From Novosphingobium sp. SG707 (GTDB lineage Bacteria > Pseudomonadota > Alphaproteobacteria > Sphingomonadales > Sphingomonadaceae): a stretch of DNA of 64,000 nucleotides. Made by a program: the position numbers and the translations under genes. The stretch spans positions 1 through 64,000 of the forward strand of contig NZ_JAAZQL010000010.1 of NCBI RefSeq assembly GCF_012275515.1, written 5' to 3'. Under the pieces are notes generated by a model that was not told the origin of the DNA, did not search any database, and saw nothing but the letters and a program-made list of their open reading frames with translations. This document shows, piece by piece, positions 18,498 through 26,262 of this stretch. Each line of letters begins with the position of its first letter. Within the stretch, counting starts at the first letter, position 1.

Positions 18498-19271
18498 TTA
18501 GGCCATCAATTGCTGCCCGGCGTCAACAGGAACGATGGTGCCCGTGATATGGCGCGCGGCATCGCTGGCCAGAAAAGCGGCAAGCGCGCCGACATCCTCG
18601 ATCGACACCAGCGTTCCGGCCGGAGCAGCGGCGGCGGCGCGCTCCAGCAATTCGTCAAAGCGGTCGATCCCGCTGGCCGCGCGCGTGGCAATCGGGCCGG
18701 GCGACAGGGCATGGGCGCGGATGCCCTTCGGGCCCAGTTCGGCCGCGACATAGCGGGTCGCGCTTTCCAGAGCCGCCTTGACCGGGCCCATCAGATTATA
18801 ATGGGCCACCACCCGTTCCGACCCGTAGAAGGTCACGCACATCAGACAACCTCCATCCGGCATCAGCGGTTCGGCCAGCCGCGCCATGCGCAAAAAGCTG
18901 TGGCATGACACGTCCATGGCCATGGCAAAACCTTCCGCCGAGCAATCGACAACCCGGCCCTGCAAATCCGCCCTCGGCGCAAAGGCAATGGAGTGAAGCA
19001 GAAAGTCCAGCTTACCCCAGCGCGCCCTCACCTCATCGAACAGCGCTTCAAGCTGGCCCGGTTCGCGCACATCGCAGGGCGCCAGCCAATCCATGCCCAA
19101 CCGCTCGGCCACCGGCTCGACAAAAGGTTTGGCCTTATCGTTCAGATAGGTCGCGGCCAGCGTGGCGCCGCATTGCGCAAAGGCCGCCGCGCATCCTGCG
19201 GCAATGCTGTGTTCGTTGGCGATCCCTACCACAAGGCCGCGCTTGCCCGAAAGATCCACCAACGGTTTCAT
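18498..19271 (-). CDS. fabI: Enoyl-ACP reductase-like protein (FabI family)
   Basis: This 257-residue short-chain-fold reductase has the FabI nucleotide start GLVVGIANEHSIA and the catalytic pair Tyr158-x6-Lys165 in HYNLMGPVKAALE. FabI reduces the trans-2-enoyl thioester in fatty-acid elongation. It sits after acetate kinase with an ATGA overlap, not in a fatty-acid synthesis cluster, so it may be an accessory copy for the operon's own acyl metabolism. FabI paralogues beside pta-ackA occur in other alphaproteobacteria as I recall, which I cannot check here. Confidence 0.8.
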   Translation of the reverse strand: MKPLVDLSGKRGLVVGIANEHSIAAGCAAAFAQCGATLAATYLNDKAKPFVEPVAERLGMDWLAPCDVREPGQLEALFDEVRARWGKLDFLLHSIAFAPRADLQGRVVDCSAEGFAMAMDVSCHSFLRMARLAEPLMPDGGCLMCVTFYGSERVVAHYNLMGPVKAALESATRYVAAELGPKGIRAHALSPGPIATRAASGIDRFDELLERAAAAAPAGTLVSIEDVGALAAFLASDAARHITGTIVPVDAGQQLMA

Positions 19272-20467
19272 GACCTTGCTCCCTGCTGATCATCCAGAAT
19301 GTTGAAAGTGTGGAATGCAATCATGCGTTCTTCATCGGTGGGGATGACCCGCACCGCGATGCGGCTGTCGGGCCGGGTGATCACGGGGGCATTCGCGGCA
19401 TTGGCCGCCTCGTCCAGAAGGACGCCCGCCCATGCCATGCGCGCGCAGATCGCCGCTCGGATGACAGGATCGTTCTCGCCAATTCCGGCGGTAAAGACGA
19501 TGCCGTCCAGCCCTTCGAGCGAGCCGATCAGACCGCCCATCTGGCGCGCGACGGTCCAGACGAACAGCTCTATCGCCTCTTTCGCATGAGGGTCCGCACT
19601 GGCATGGAGCACGCGCATATCGCCCGATACGCCGGACACGCCCAGCAGGCCCGACTGGCCATAGAGCAGGGCTTCGACCTGCCGCGCGCTCATCCCCTCC
19701 TGAAGCATCAGATGCAGGACGACGCCGGGGTCCAGCGCGCCGCTGCGCGTGCCCATCATCAGCCCGTCGAGCGCGGTAAACCCCATGGTCGTGTCGATGC
19801 CGGCCCCGTCGCGCATCGCGCAAAGGCTCGCCCCATTACCCAGATGGGCGACGATCACCCTCCCCTTGGCCAATCCGGGATCGATTTCTCCCAGACGCCG
19901 GGCGATATATTCATAGGACAGGCCATGAAAGCCGTAGCGCCGAACCCCTTTTTCCGCGAACCGACGCGGCAGGGGCAATCGCGTGGCCACCGCAGGCATG
20001 GCATGATGAAACGCGGTATCGAAACAGGCGACCTGAAGGAGATGGGGCGCCATGCGGGCGATCTCGCGGATGGCGGCCAGATTGTGGGGCTGATGCAGCG
20101 GCGCGAGCGGAGAGAAGGCCTCCAGCCTGGCGACAAGGGCCGGATCAATTCTTTGCGGCGCGCAAAAAACCCCGCCGCCATGCACCACCCGGTGGCCCAC
20201 CGCGACAATCTCATGCTCGCGCAGATGATCCTGAGCCCAGCCATAGAGTTCGCCCAGCAGATCCTCGTGAGTCAGCCCCGCCCCGCCGGGCCAGGATTTT
20301 TCGAGCAGGACTTCGCCGTCATCCTTGCGGACAAGGATGCGCGGATCGCTGCCGATCCCTTCCAGCTTGCCGCCCGCCGCGTGGCGCGGCCCATCCTGCT
20401 CCAGCGTGTAAAGGCCGAATTTGATGCTCGATGAGCCCGAGTTGAGGCTGATAAGAGCGCTGCTCAC
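19268..20467 (-). CDS. ackA: Acetate kinase (acyl kinase)
   Basis: At 399 residues this is the usual size for AckA. Conserved blocks are LNSGSSSIKF at the N-terminus, HRVVHGG, ACFDTAFH, VAHLGNGASL, GLMMGTRSGALDPG and TAGIGEND. It transfers phosphate between acyl phosphate and ADP. The start is GTG at 20467, overlapping the upstream stop as GTGA. With the neighbouring phosphotransacylase it would interconvert acyl-CoA, acyl phosphate and ATP; whether it prefers acetyl, propionyl or butyryl cannot be read from the sequence. Confidence 0.9.
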   Translation of the reverse strand: MSSALISLNSGSSSIKFGLYTLEQDGPRHAAGGKLEGIGSDPRILVRKDDGEVLLEKSWPGGAGLTHEDLLGELYGWAQDHLREHEIVAVGHRVVHGGGVFCAPQRIDPALVARLEAFSPLAPLHQPHNLAAIREIARMAPHLLQVACFDTAFHHAMPAVATRLPLPRRFAEKGVRRYGFHGLSYEYIARRLGEIDPGLAKGRVIVAHLGNGASLCAMRDGAGIDTTMGFTALDGLMMGTRSGALDPGVVLHLMLQEGMSARQVEALLYGQSGLLGVSGVSGDMRVLHASADPHAKEAIELFVWTVARQMGGLIGSLEGLDGIVFTAGIGENDPVIRAAICARMAWAGVLLDEAANAANAPVITRPDSRIAVRVIPTDEERMIAFHTFNILDDQQGARS

Positions 20468-21891
20468 AAGGCAGGCCTGAACAGGCCGGGCGCCGCCTTC
20501 GTCCCGGCATGGGCCAGCAGCACGGCCACGGCGCAAGAGGCAAGGCGGGTGGTCAGACTGTCGGCCCGGCTGGTCAGGATGATCGGCACCCGCGCGCCTA
20601 GCACGATACCCGCCGCATCCGCCCCGCCCAGAAAGGTCAGTTGCTTGGCCAGCATATTGCCCGCCTCCAGATTGGGGACCACGAGGATTTCCGCCTTGCC
20701 CGCGACGGGCGAGACGATGCCTTTTTCCTTTGCGGCGCCTTCGTTGATGGCATTGTCAAAGGCCAGCGGTCCATCGAGCAGCGCCCCGGCAAACTCGCCC
20801 CGATCCGCCATCTTGCACAGCGCGGCCGCATCGATCGTCGAGGCAATGGCCGGGTTTACCATTTCCACGGCCGAAAGAATGGCAACCTTGGGCTGTTCTA
20901 TGCCGATCACATGGGCAAGGTCGATCGCGTTGCGGATGATATCGGCCTTCTCGATCAGGCTCGGTGCGATATTGACCGCCGCATCGGTGATCAGCAGGGG
21001 CGTGGGATGGCCCGGCACATCCATCAGATAGACATGGCTGATCCGCCTTTCCGTGCGCAATCCGGTTTCGCGCGCGACCACCGCCGCCATCAGTTCATCG
21101 GTATGGAGCGACCCCTTCATCAGCAGTCCGGCCTCTCCGGTCCGGACCAGTTCCACCGCCGCTGTTGCGGCCGCATGGCTGTGGGGCGCATCAACGATGC
21201 GGAAAGAGGCGATATCGACCCCGGCCTCCTGCGCTGTGGTCCGAATGCGGGCCTCGGGGCCGACCAGGATGGGCACGATCAGTCCGGCCTCCACCGCCTC
21301 GGCCACAGCGGTGATGGCCGCCGCGCTGCAGGGATGGGCAATTGCCGTGGTCACCGGATGAGCGGCCTTGGCCGCCGCCATCAACCGGCGATAGGCATCA
21401 TGGCTCGACAGGCTGACATCGGGCAGGCTGGCACGCGGGCGGCGCACTTTACGGGTGGGCGCCTTGACGCTTGCCACACCGCTGATGACCTCCTCGCCCG
21501 CCTGATTGGTGCACAGACAATCGAGCGTGACGATATGGTGCTGCTCGGCCTTGGCGGAAACGGTGAGGCGCGCCGTGATCGTGTCCCCCACCGCCACAGG
21601 CCGCAAAAAGCGCAGGCTCTGTTCCAGATAGATCGTGCCCGGCCCCGGCAATTCGGTGCCCAGCACGGCGGAAATCAGCCCGCCCCCCCACATGCCATGC
21701 GCGATGACGTGGTGAAACATGTCGCCCTCCGCAAATTCCGGGTCGAGATGGGCGGGATTGACGTCTCCGGACACCAGCGCGAAAAGCTGAATGTCGCGCT
21801 GGCTGAGCGTGCGCGACAGGCTGGCGGTATCGCCGATCGCGATCTCGTCAAAGGTGCGGTTCTCGATCATGGCGGGAGTCGTCGTCATCAT
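20464..21891 (-). CDS. Bifunctional MaoC-like hydratase / phosphate acyltransferase fusion
   Basis: This 475-residue protein joins two enzymes. Residues about 8-150 form a MaoC hotdog hydratase, with the active-site FALVSGDVNPAHLD and HGMWGGGL. Residues about 165-475 form a Pta/Ptb phosphotransacylase, with LITDAAVNIAP and FLGGADAAGIVLGARVP. It could hydrate an enoyl-CoA and swap CoA for phosphate for the adjacent kinase. ATG at 21891 overlaps the preceding stop (TGATG); a GTG at 21894 is also possible. Confidence 0.87.
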   Translation of the reverse strand: MMTTTPAMIENRTFDEIAIGDTASLSRTLSQRDIQLFALVSGDVNPAHLDPEFAEGDMFHHVIAHGMWGGGLISAVLGTELPGPGTIYLEQSLRFLRPVAVGDTITARLTVSAKAEQHHIVTLDCLCTNQAGEEVISGVASVKAPTRKVRRPRASLPDVSLSSHDAYRRLMAAAKAAHPVTTAIAHPCSAAAITAVAEAVEAGLIVPILVGPEARIRTTAQEAGVDIASFRIVDAPHSHAAATAAVELVRTGEAGLLMKGSLHTDELMAAVVARETGLRTERRISHVYLMDVPGHPTPLLITDAAVNIAPSLIEKADIIRNAIDLAHVIGIEQPKVAILSAVEMVNPAIASTIDAAALCKMADRGEFAGALLDGPLAFDNAINEGAAKEKGIVSPVAGKAEILVVPNLEAGNMLAKQLTFLGGADAAGIVLGARVPIILTSRADSLTTRLASCAVAVLLAHAGTKAAPGLFRPAL

Positions 21892-23645
21892 CACTTCTCC
21901 AGAATATAGAGGCCCGGCGCATCGGCCAGTGGGGCATAGCCCTTGTCCGGCGCGCCCATCGGCGGTGGAGCGACAGCGGCGCCGGATCTTGCATCAAGCC
22001 ATTGCCCCCATGCCTCCCACCACGAGCCGGGGTGATCGGAGGCCTGCGCCTGCCACACATCGGGCGCAAGGGCCGGGCCGCAGGCCGGACGCATCAGGAG
22101 CTGGTAATGGCGGTGTTTGTGCCCCGGCTCCGAAACGATGCCCGCATTATGGCCGCCATTGGTCAGCGCGAAACATATTTCCGCATCGGTCAGCATGTGG
22201 ATCTTATGGACCGAACGCCATGGGGCGACATGGTCGGTCTGTGTGCCCACCACGAACATCGGGGCTTTCAGCGCCGACAGGCTGACCGGCTGATCGCCCG
22301 CCACAAAACGCCCCTCGGCCAGATCATTCCGGAGAAACAATTTGCGCAGATATTCGCTGTGCATGGCAAAGGGCATCCGCGTGCCATCGGCATTCCAGAC
22401 CATCAGGTCGCTGGCCGCGGGCCGCTCACCCATCAGATATTCGTTCAGGATGCGCGACCAGACCAGATCGTTGGAACGCAGCATCTGGAACGCGCCGCCC
22501 ATCTGGCCGCTATCGAGATAGCCGCGCTCCCACATCATGCTGTCGAGCAGGTTCAACTGCGCCTCATCGATGAAGAGGCCAAGCTCGCCCGGCTCGCTGA
22601 ATTCGGTTTGCGCGGCCAGCAAGGTCAAGCCGGCCAGTCGCTCGTCGCCATCGCGCGCCATGGCCGCCGCCGCAATGGTCATCAGCGTGCCGCCAAGGCA
22701 ATAGCCCAGCGCATGGATTTTCGGCGCGTCGGTAATCGCGCCGATCGCATCCAGCGCGGCCATCGGCCCCAGCAGGCGATAATCCTCCATGGTCAGATCG
22801 CGATCCGCGCTGCCGGGATTGTGCCAGGAAATCGCGAAGACCGTATAGCCCTGCCCCACCAGCCAGGCGATCAGGGAATTGCGGGGCGAGAGGTCGAGAA
22901 TATAATATTTCATGATCCAGGCCGGCACGATCAGCACCGGCTCGGGCCGGACCGTCGCGGTGGTCGGCTCATACTGGATCAGCTCCATCAGGCGGTTGCG
23001 GTAGATTACCTTGCCTTTGGTCGCGGCCATGTCGCGCCCGATCTGCAGTGGCTGCTCGCCCGTCTGCGCCGTGCCGCGGGCAAGCGCTTCGACATCGGCC
23101 ATCAGCAGCCTTGCGCCCTCGACCAGACACATGCCGCCCGTATCGGCAATCCGCTTTTGCAGCACAGGATTCGTCAGGACGAAATTGCTGGGCGCCAGCA
23201 TGTCGAGGATCTGGCGCAGGGTGAAGGATGTTACCGCTTCATGGCGGGCGCTGACGCCTGAAATGCCGGTGGTGGCCGCATGCCACCATTGCTGCGTCAT
23301 CAAAAAGGATTGGGCGATCAGGTTATAGGGCGCCGCTTTCCATGCCGGATCGTCAAAGCGGCGATCCTGCGGCAGGGGCTCAATCGCGGGATGATCGCCA
23401 TCGGCGCCATGAGCGACATAATCGGCCAAACGCAGGGTTTTGCGCCAGGCCTTGGCCACCAGTTCCAACCGCCGCCCCGGCGATACCGCAAGATGCAGGG
23501 CCCAGTCCGACAGCGCCTGCGCCACGGTAAAGGGCGAGAGCCCGCCCGTGACACCGGCAATGGCGGCGAAGGAGGCCCGATCGAGATTCCGCGCCATCCC
23601 TTCGAGCGGATCGGCGGCCTCATGGGCGGATAGGCTGTCGTTCAT
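21891..23645 (-). CDS. phaC: Polyhydroxyalkanoate synthase-like protein (PhaC family)
   Basis: This 584-residue protein fits the class I PHA synthase family: an N-terminal helical region, WIMKYYILDLSPRNS, and the catalytic triad Cys316 in GYCLGG, Asp471 in GTQTDHVAPW and His499 in NGGHNAG. PhaC polymerises hydroxyacyl-CoA. No phaA, phaB, phaR or phasin is adjacent. Instead it sits with a MaoC-Pta fusion and acetate kinase, so it may act on a special hydroxyacyl-CoA or as a depolymerising/transferase variant. It begins with an ATGA overlap from the NodT gene. Confidence 0.83.
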   Translation of the reverse strand: MNDSLSAHEAADPLEGMARNLDRASFAAIAGVTGGLSPFTVAQALSDWALHLAVSPGRRLELVAKAWRKTLRLADYVAHGADGDHPAIEPLPQDRRFDDPAWKAAPYNLIAQSFLMTQQWWHAATTGISGVSARHEAVTSFTLRQILDMLAPSNFVLTNPVLQKRIADTGGMCLVEGARLLMADVEALARGTAQTGEQPLQIGRDMAATKGKVIYRNRLMELIQYEPTTATVRPEPVLIVPAWIMKYYILDLSPRNSLIAWLVGQGYTVFAISWHNPGSADRDLTMEDYRLLGPMAALDAIGAITDAPKIHALGYCLGGTLMTIAAAAMARDGDERLAGLTLLAAQTEFSEPGELGLFIDEAQLNLLDSMMWERGYLDSGQMGGAFQMLRSNDLVWSRILNEYLMGERPAASDLMVWNADGTRMPFAMHSEYLRKLFLRNDLAEGRFVAGDQPVSLSALKAPMFVVGTQTDHVAPWRSVHKIHMLTDAEICFALTNGGHNAGIVSEPGHKHRHYQLLMRPACGPALAPDVWQAQASDHPGSWWEAWGQWLDARSGAAVAPPPMGAPDKGYAPLADAPGLYILEK

Positions 23646-25138
23646 GGGTGAGCTCCTTCCGGCGCCTGCGGGCCGGTCTGTGATCGATTCATCCCCCAGC
23701 CACCGGCAATCGCCCGGTAAAGCTGAACGGTGGCGCTGCCTTGCGCCAGCTTGGTCTGCTCCACCTTGTCGGCATCCGCAAAGGCGTCGAGCTGTGCCTG
23801 CAGCACATCGCCCAAGGTCATGCGCCCCGCGCGATAGAAGGCCTGCGCCTGATCGACACGGCGGGCGGACAGGTCGCGGGCCTGCTCAAACCCGCGCAAA
23901 CGGGCATCCAGCCCGGTGCGCAAGGCATAGGCGGTCTCGACCTCTTCAAGCGCCAGCAGGATGGCGCGATCCTGTCCCGCCAGCGCCGCCTCCAGTTCGC
24001 CATGGCCTGCCGCGATCCGCCCGCGCAGCAATCCGCCGGTGAAGATGGGGACGCTGGCCTTGACGCCAACCAGACCAAGCGGGCCGCCAAAACCGGGCAG
24101 GCCCGACAAGGCGATATGGCCATCCTGTCCCATGAAACTGATCCCGAAACGCGGCATCAGATCCGCCTTCAGACTTTTCAGCCGGGCGGCCCGCGCGGCA
24201 ACAATCAGCATTCGGGCGCGCACATCGGGGCGGCGCTCCAGAATGGCCGAGGGGAATTGACCGGAGGGCGGCGGCGGCACGCGCATATTCGCATTTGTCG
24301 CCTCTGCAGGCGGTGTTTCGGGCAAGTCTCCGGCCAGCACGGCAAGCCGCCTGCGCCGCGCGTCGATCAGCGACAGGAGGGGTGGTCGCCCCGCCTCCAG
24401 CGAGGCCAGCGCCGCCTGCGCCTTGGTCACATCCAGCGCCTTGGCCTGTCCCATCCTTTGCCGGGCGGAGAGATAATCGACCAAATGCCGCGCCGATGCG
24501 ATGCTCTGATCGAGGATGGCCAAACGGCGACGCAGCCCCTGCCACTGCTGATAGTTTTCAACCACATCGCCGATCACGGTCAGCGCAACGCCATGGGCCA
24601 GCCATTGCGCGCTGTCGGCAAGGGCCCTGGCGGCTTCGGCATCGGCGTGGCGACCGCCGAACACGTCCGGCTCCCATTGCGCGCCAAGCCCGACAAGATA
24701 GCCCGCGCCCGTGTTCCCTTCGGAAAAAGGCGCAAGGAGCGAGCCAAGAGCGCCATCGGCCGCGGTATCGGCCAGCGTTCCCCACGCCGCGCCATTGGCC
24801 GCGACGGTGGGATAGAGCGCCGCCTCCGAAACGGACACGAGCGCCCTTGCCGCCCTGACATGGGCCTGCGCCACGCGGATATCGGCATTGGCGACGAGCG
24901 CCTTTTCGACCAGCGCGTTCAAGGCAGGATCGCCCCAAAGGGTCCACCACCGGTCGGGGGCGCCCGCCGATGGCAGACCGGCCTCGGGCGCGACGAGGTG
25001 CGCGGGCGGGGAAACCGTCGCCTGAGGCGAGGCCAGAGGAGGCGACGAGGCGCAAGCCGCCAGACCAAGCGCCATCCCCGCCGCCAGCAACGCGCGCAGG
25101 GTCATCTTTGGGCCTTTATGCATGATTTTCGCCTTCAT
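23642..25138 (-). CDS. NodT-type outer-membrane efflux lipoprotein (TolC family)
   Basis: This encodes up to 498 residues. A lipoprotein signal peptide ending in the lipobox LAAC is followed by two outer-membrane efflux protein repeats rich in coiled-coil, with the typical motif FPSAILERRPDVRA between them. It forms the outer-membrane duct for the ABC exporter encoded just upstream. ATG at 25138 gives an ATGA overlap with the permease gene; ATG at 25123 or 25105 would give a more usual signal-peptide length. Confidence 0.87.
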   Translation of the reverse strand: MKAKIMHKGPKMTLRALLAAGMALGLAACASSPPLASPQATVSPPAHLVAPEAGLPSAGAPDRWWTLWGDPALNALVEKALVANADIRVAQAHVRAARALVSVSEAALYPTVAANGAAWGTLADTAADGALGSLLAPFSEGNTGAGYLVGLGAQWEPDVFGGRHADAEAARALADSAQWLAHGVALTVIGDVVENYQQWQGLRRRLAILDQSIASARHLVDYLSARQRMGQAKALDVTKAQAALASLEAGRPPLLSLIDARRRRLAVLAGDLPETPPAEATNANMRVPPPPSGQFPSAILERRPDVRARMLIVAARAARLKSLKADLMPRFGISFMGQDGHIALSGLPGFGGPLGLVGVKASVPIFTGGLLRGRIAAGHGELEAALAGQDRAILLALEEVETAYALRTGLDARLRGFEQARDLSARRVDQAQAFYRAGRMTLGDVLQAQLDAFADADKVEQTKLAQGSATVQLYRAIAGGWGMNRSQTGPQAPEGAHP

Positions 25139-26262
25139 CCCTGACGCTCCAGCATCGAGCGGAAGCGCTGCACCGCAAGGGCAACGAACAGCACGCCCCA
25201 GCCGCAGATCATGGCCAGTTCGGGCCATACGGTGGCGGTTTGCGCGCCGCGATAAAGCACCGCCTGCGAAAGGCTGACAAACTGGGTGGTGGGCAGCAGC
25301 CTTGCCACGATCTGGATGGCGGGCGGCATGCTCTCAAGCGGCGTGGCGGCCCCGGACAGCAGATAGGCGATGGCATAGACCGGGACAGCAAACAGGCCGA
25401 ATTGCGGCATGCTGGGCGCCAGCGTCGCCATCCACATGCCCAGCGACGTCACCGAAAAAAGATAGAGCACCATCGCGCCCGCAAAGAGCGCCAGAGAACC
25501 CGCCAGGGGCACGGCCAGAGCCCCATGCACCACAAACCACAGGGACGCGATCGAGGCCAGAAAGATGACCAGGCCATTGGCCAGAATCTTGGAAAAAGCG
25601 ATTTCACTGGCCCGGACGGGCATGACCAGCAGATGTTCGATCGTACCATGCTCGCGCTCGCGGATGACCGCCGCGCCGACAAGGATGATCGAGAGGACCG
25701 TCACATTCGTCACGATCTGCATCACCGAACTGTACCAGGCCGATTGCGAATTGGGGTTGAAGTAGATCTGGCTGGTCACCGTGACGGGCAGAGCCGCCAG
25801 CAGGCCGCGCGCGTGGAGGAAATCGAGCGTCTCTGCGGCAAAGATCCGCTGGAAATCGACAGCCCCCAGCCCGGCCTGCGTCATGGCGGTGGCATCGACC
25901 AGAATCTGAACCGCCGGGCTGCGCCGGGCCAGCACATCGGCCTGAAAGCGCGGCGGGATCTCGATCACGAAAATATAGCGGCCCCCGTCCATCGCGGCGG
26001 AGACATCCCCGCGCGCGATGTCCACCGGCGGCTTGAAATAGGGCGGCCGCACAGCATCGCGCAGGCGCCGCGACAGTTCGCTGTGATCATCGTCCACGAT
26101 CGCCACCGAGGCATTGGACACCTCGGCCTTGAGCCCGGTGGCGACGAGCTGGATGGCGATGGTAAAGGCAAAGACAATCAGCGCCATCAGCGTCACATCC
26201 TTGAGAACGCTGCGCAGTTCCTTGACGCCGAGCAACCAGACATTGATCAGCCAGCGGCTCAT
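25135..26262 (-). CDS. ABC-2 type transporter permease (YhhJ-like)
   Basis: This encodes 375 residues with one N-terminal membrane helix (about 20-40), a large periplasmic loop, and five to six C-terminal helices that include the ABC-2 motif IREREHGTIEHLLVMPV. It resembles YhhJ of the E. coli yhiI-rbbA-yhhJ operon, whose gene order matches here. AGGAGG lies directly before the ATG. Both ends overlap neighbours by four bases, implying assembly into one export machine with the RbbA-like protein. Confidence 0.86.
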   Translation of the reverse strand: MSRWLINVWLLGVKELRSVLKDVTLMALIVFAFTIAIQLVATGLKAEVSNASVAIVDDDHSELSRRLRDAVRPPYFKPPVDIARGDVSAAMDGGRYIFVIEIPPRFQADVLARRSPAVQILVDATAMTQAGLGAVDFQRIFAAETLDFLHARGLLAALPVTVTSQIYFNPNSQSAWYSSVMQIVTNVTVLSIILVGAAVIREREHGTIEHLLVMPVRASEIAFSKILANGLVIFLASIASLWFVVHGALAVPLAGSLALFAGAMVLYLFSVTSLGMWMATLAPSMPQFGLFAVPVYAIAYLLSGAATPLESMPPAIQIVARLLPTTQFVSLSQAVLYRGAQTATVWPELAMICGWGVLFVALAVQRFRSMLERQG

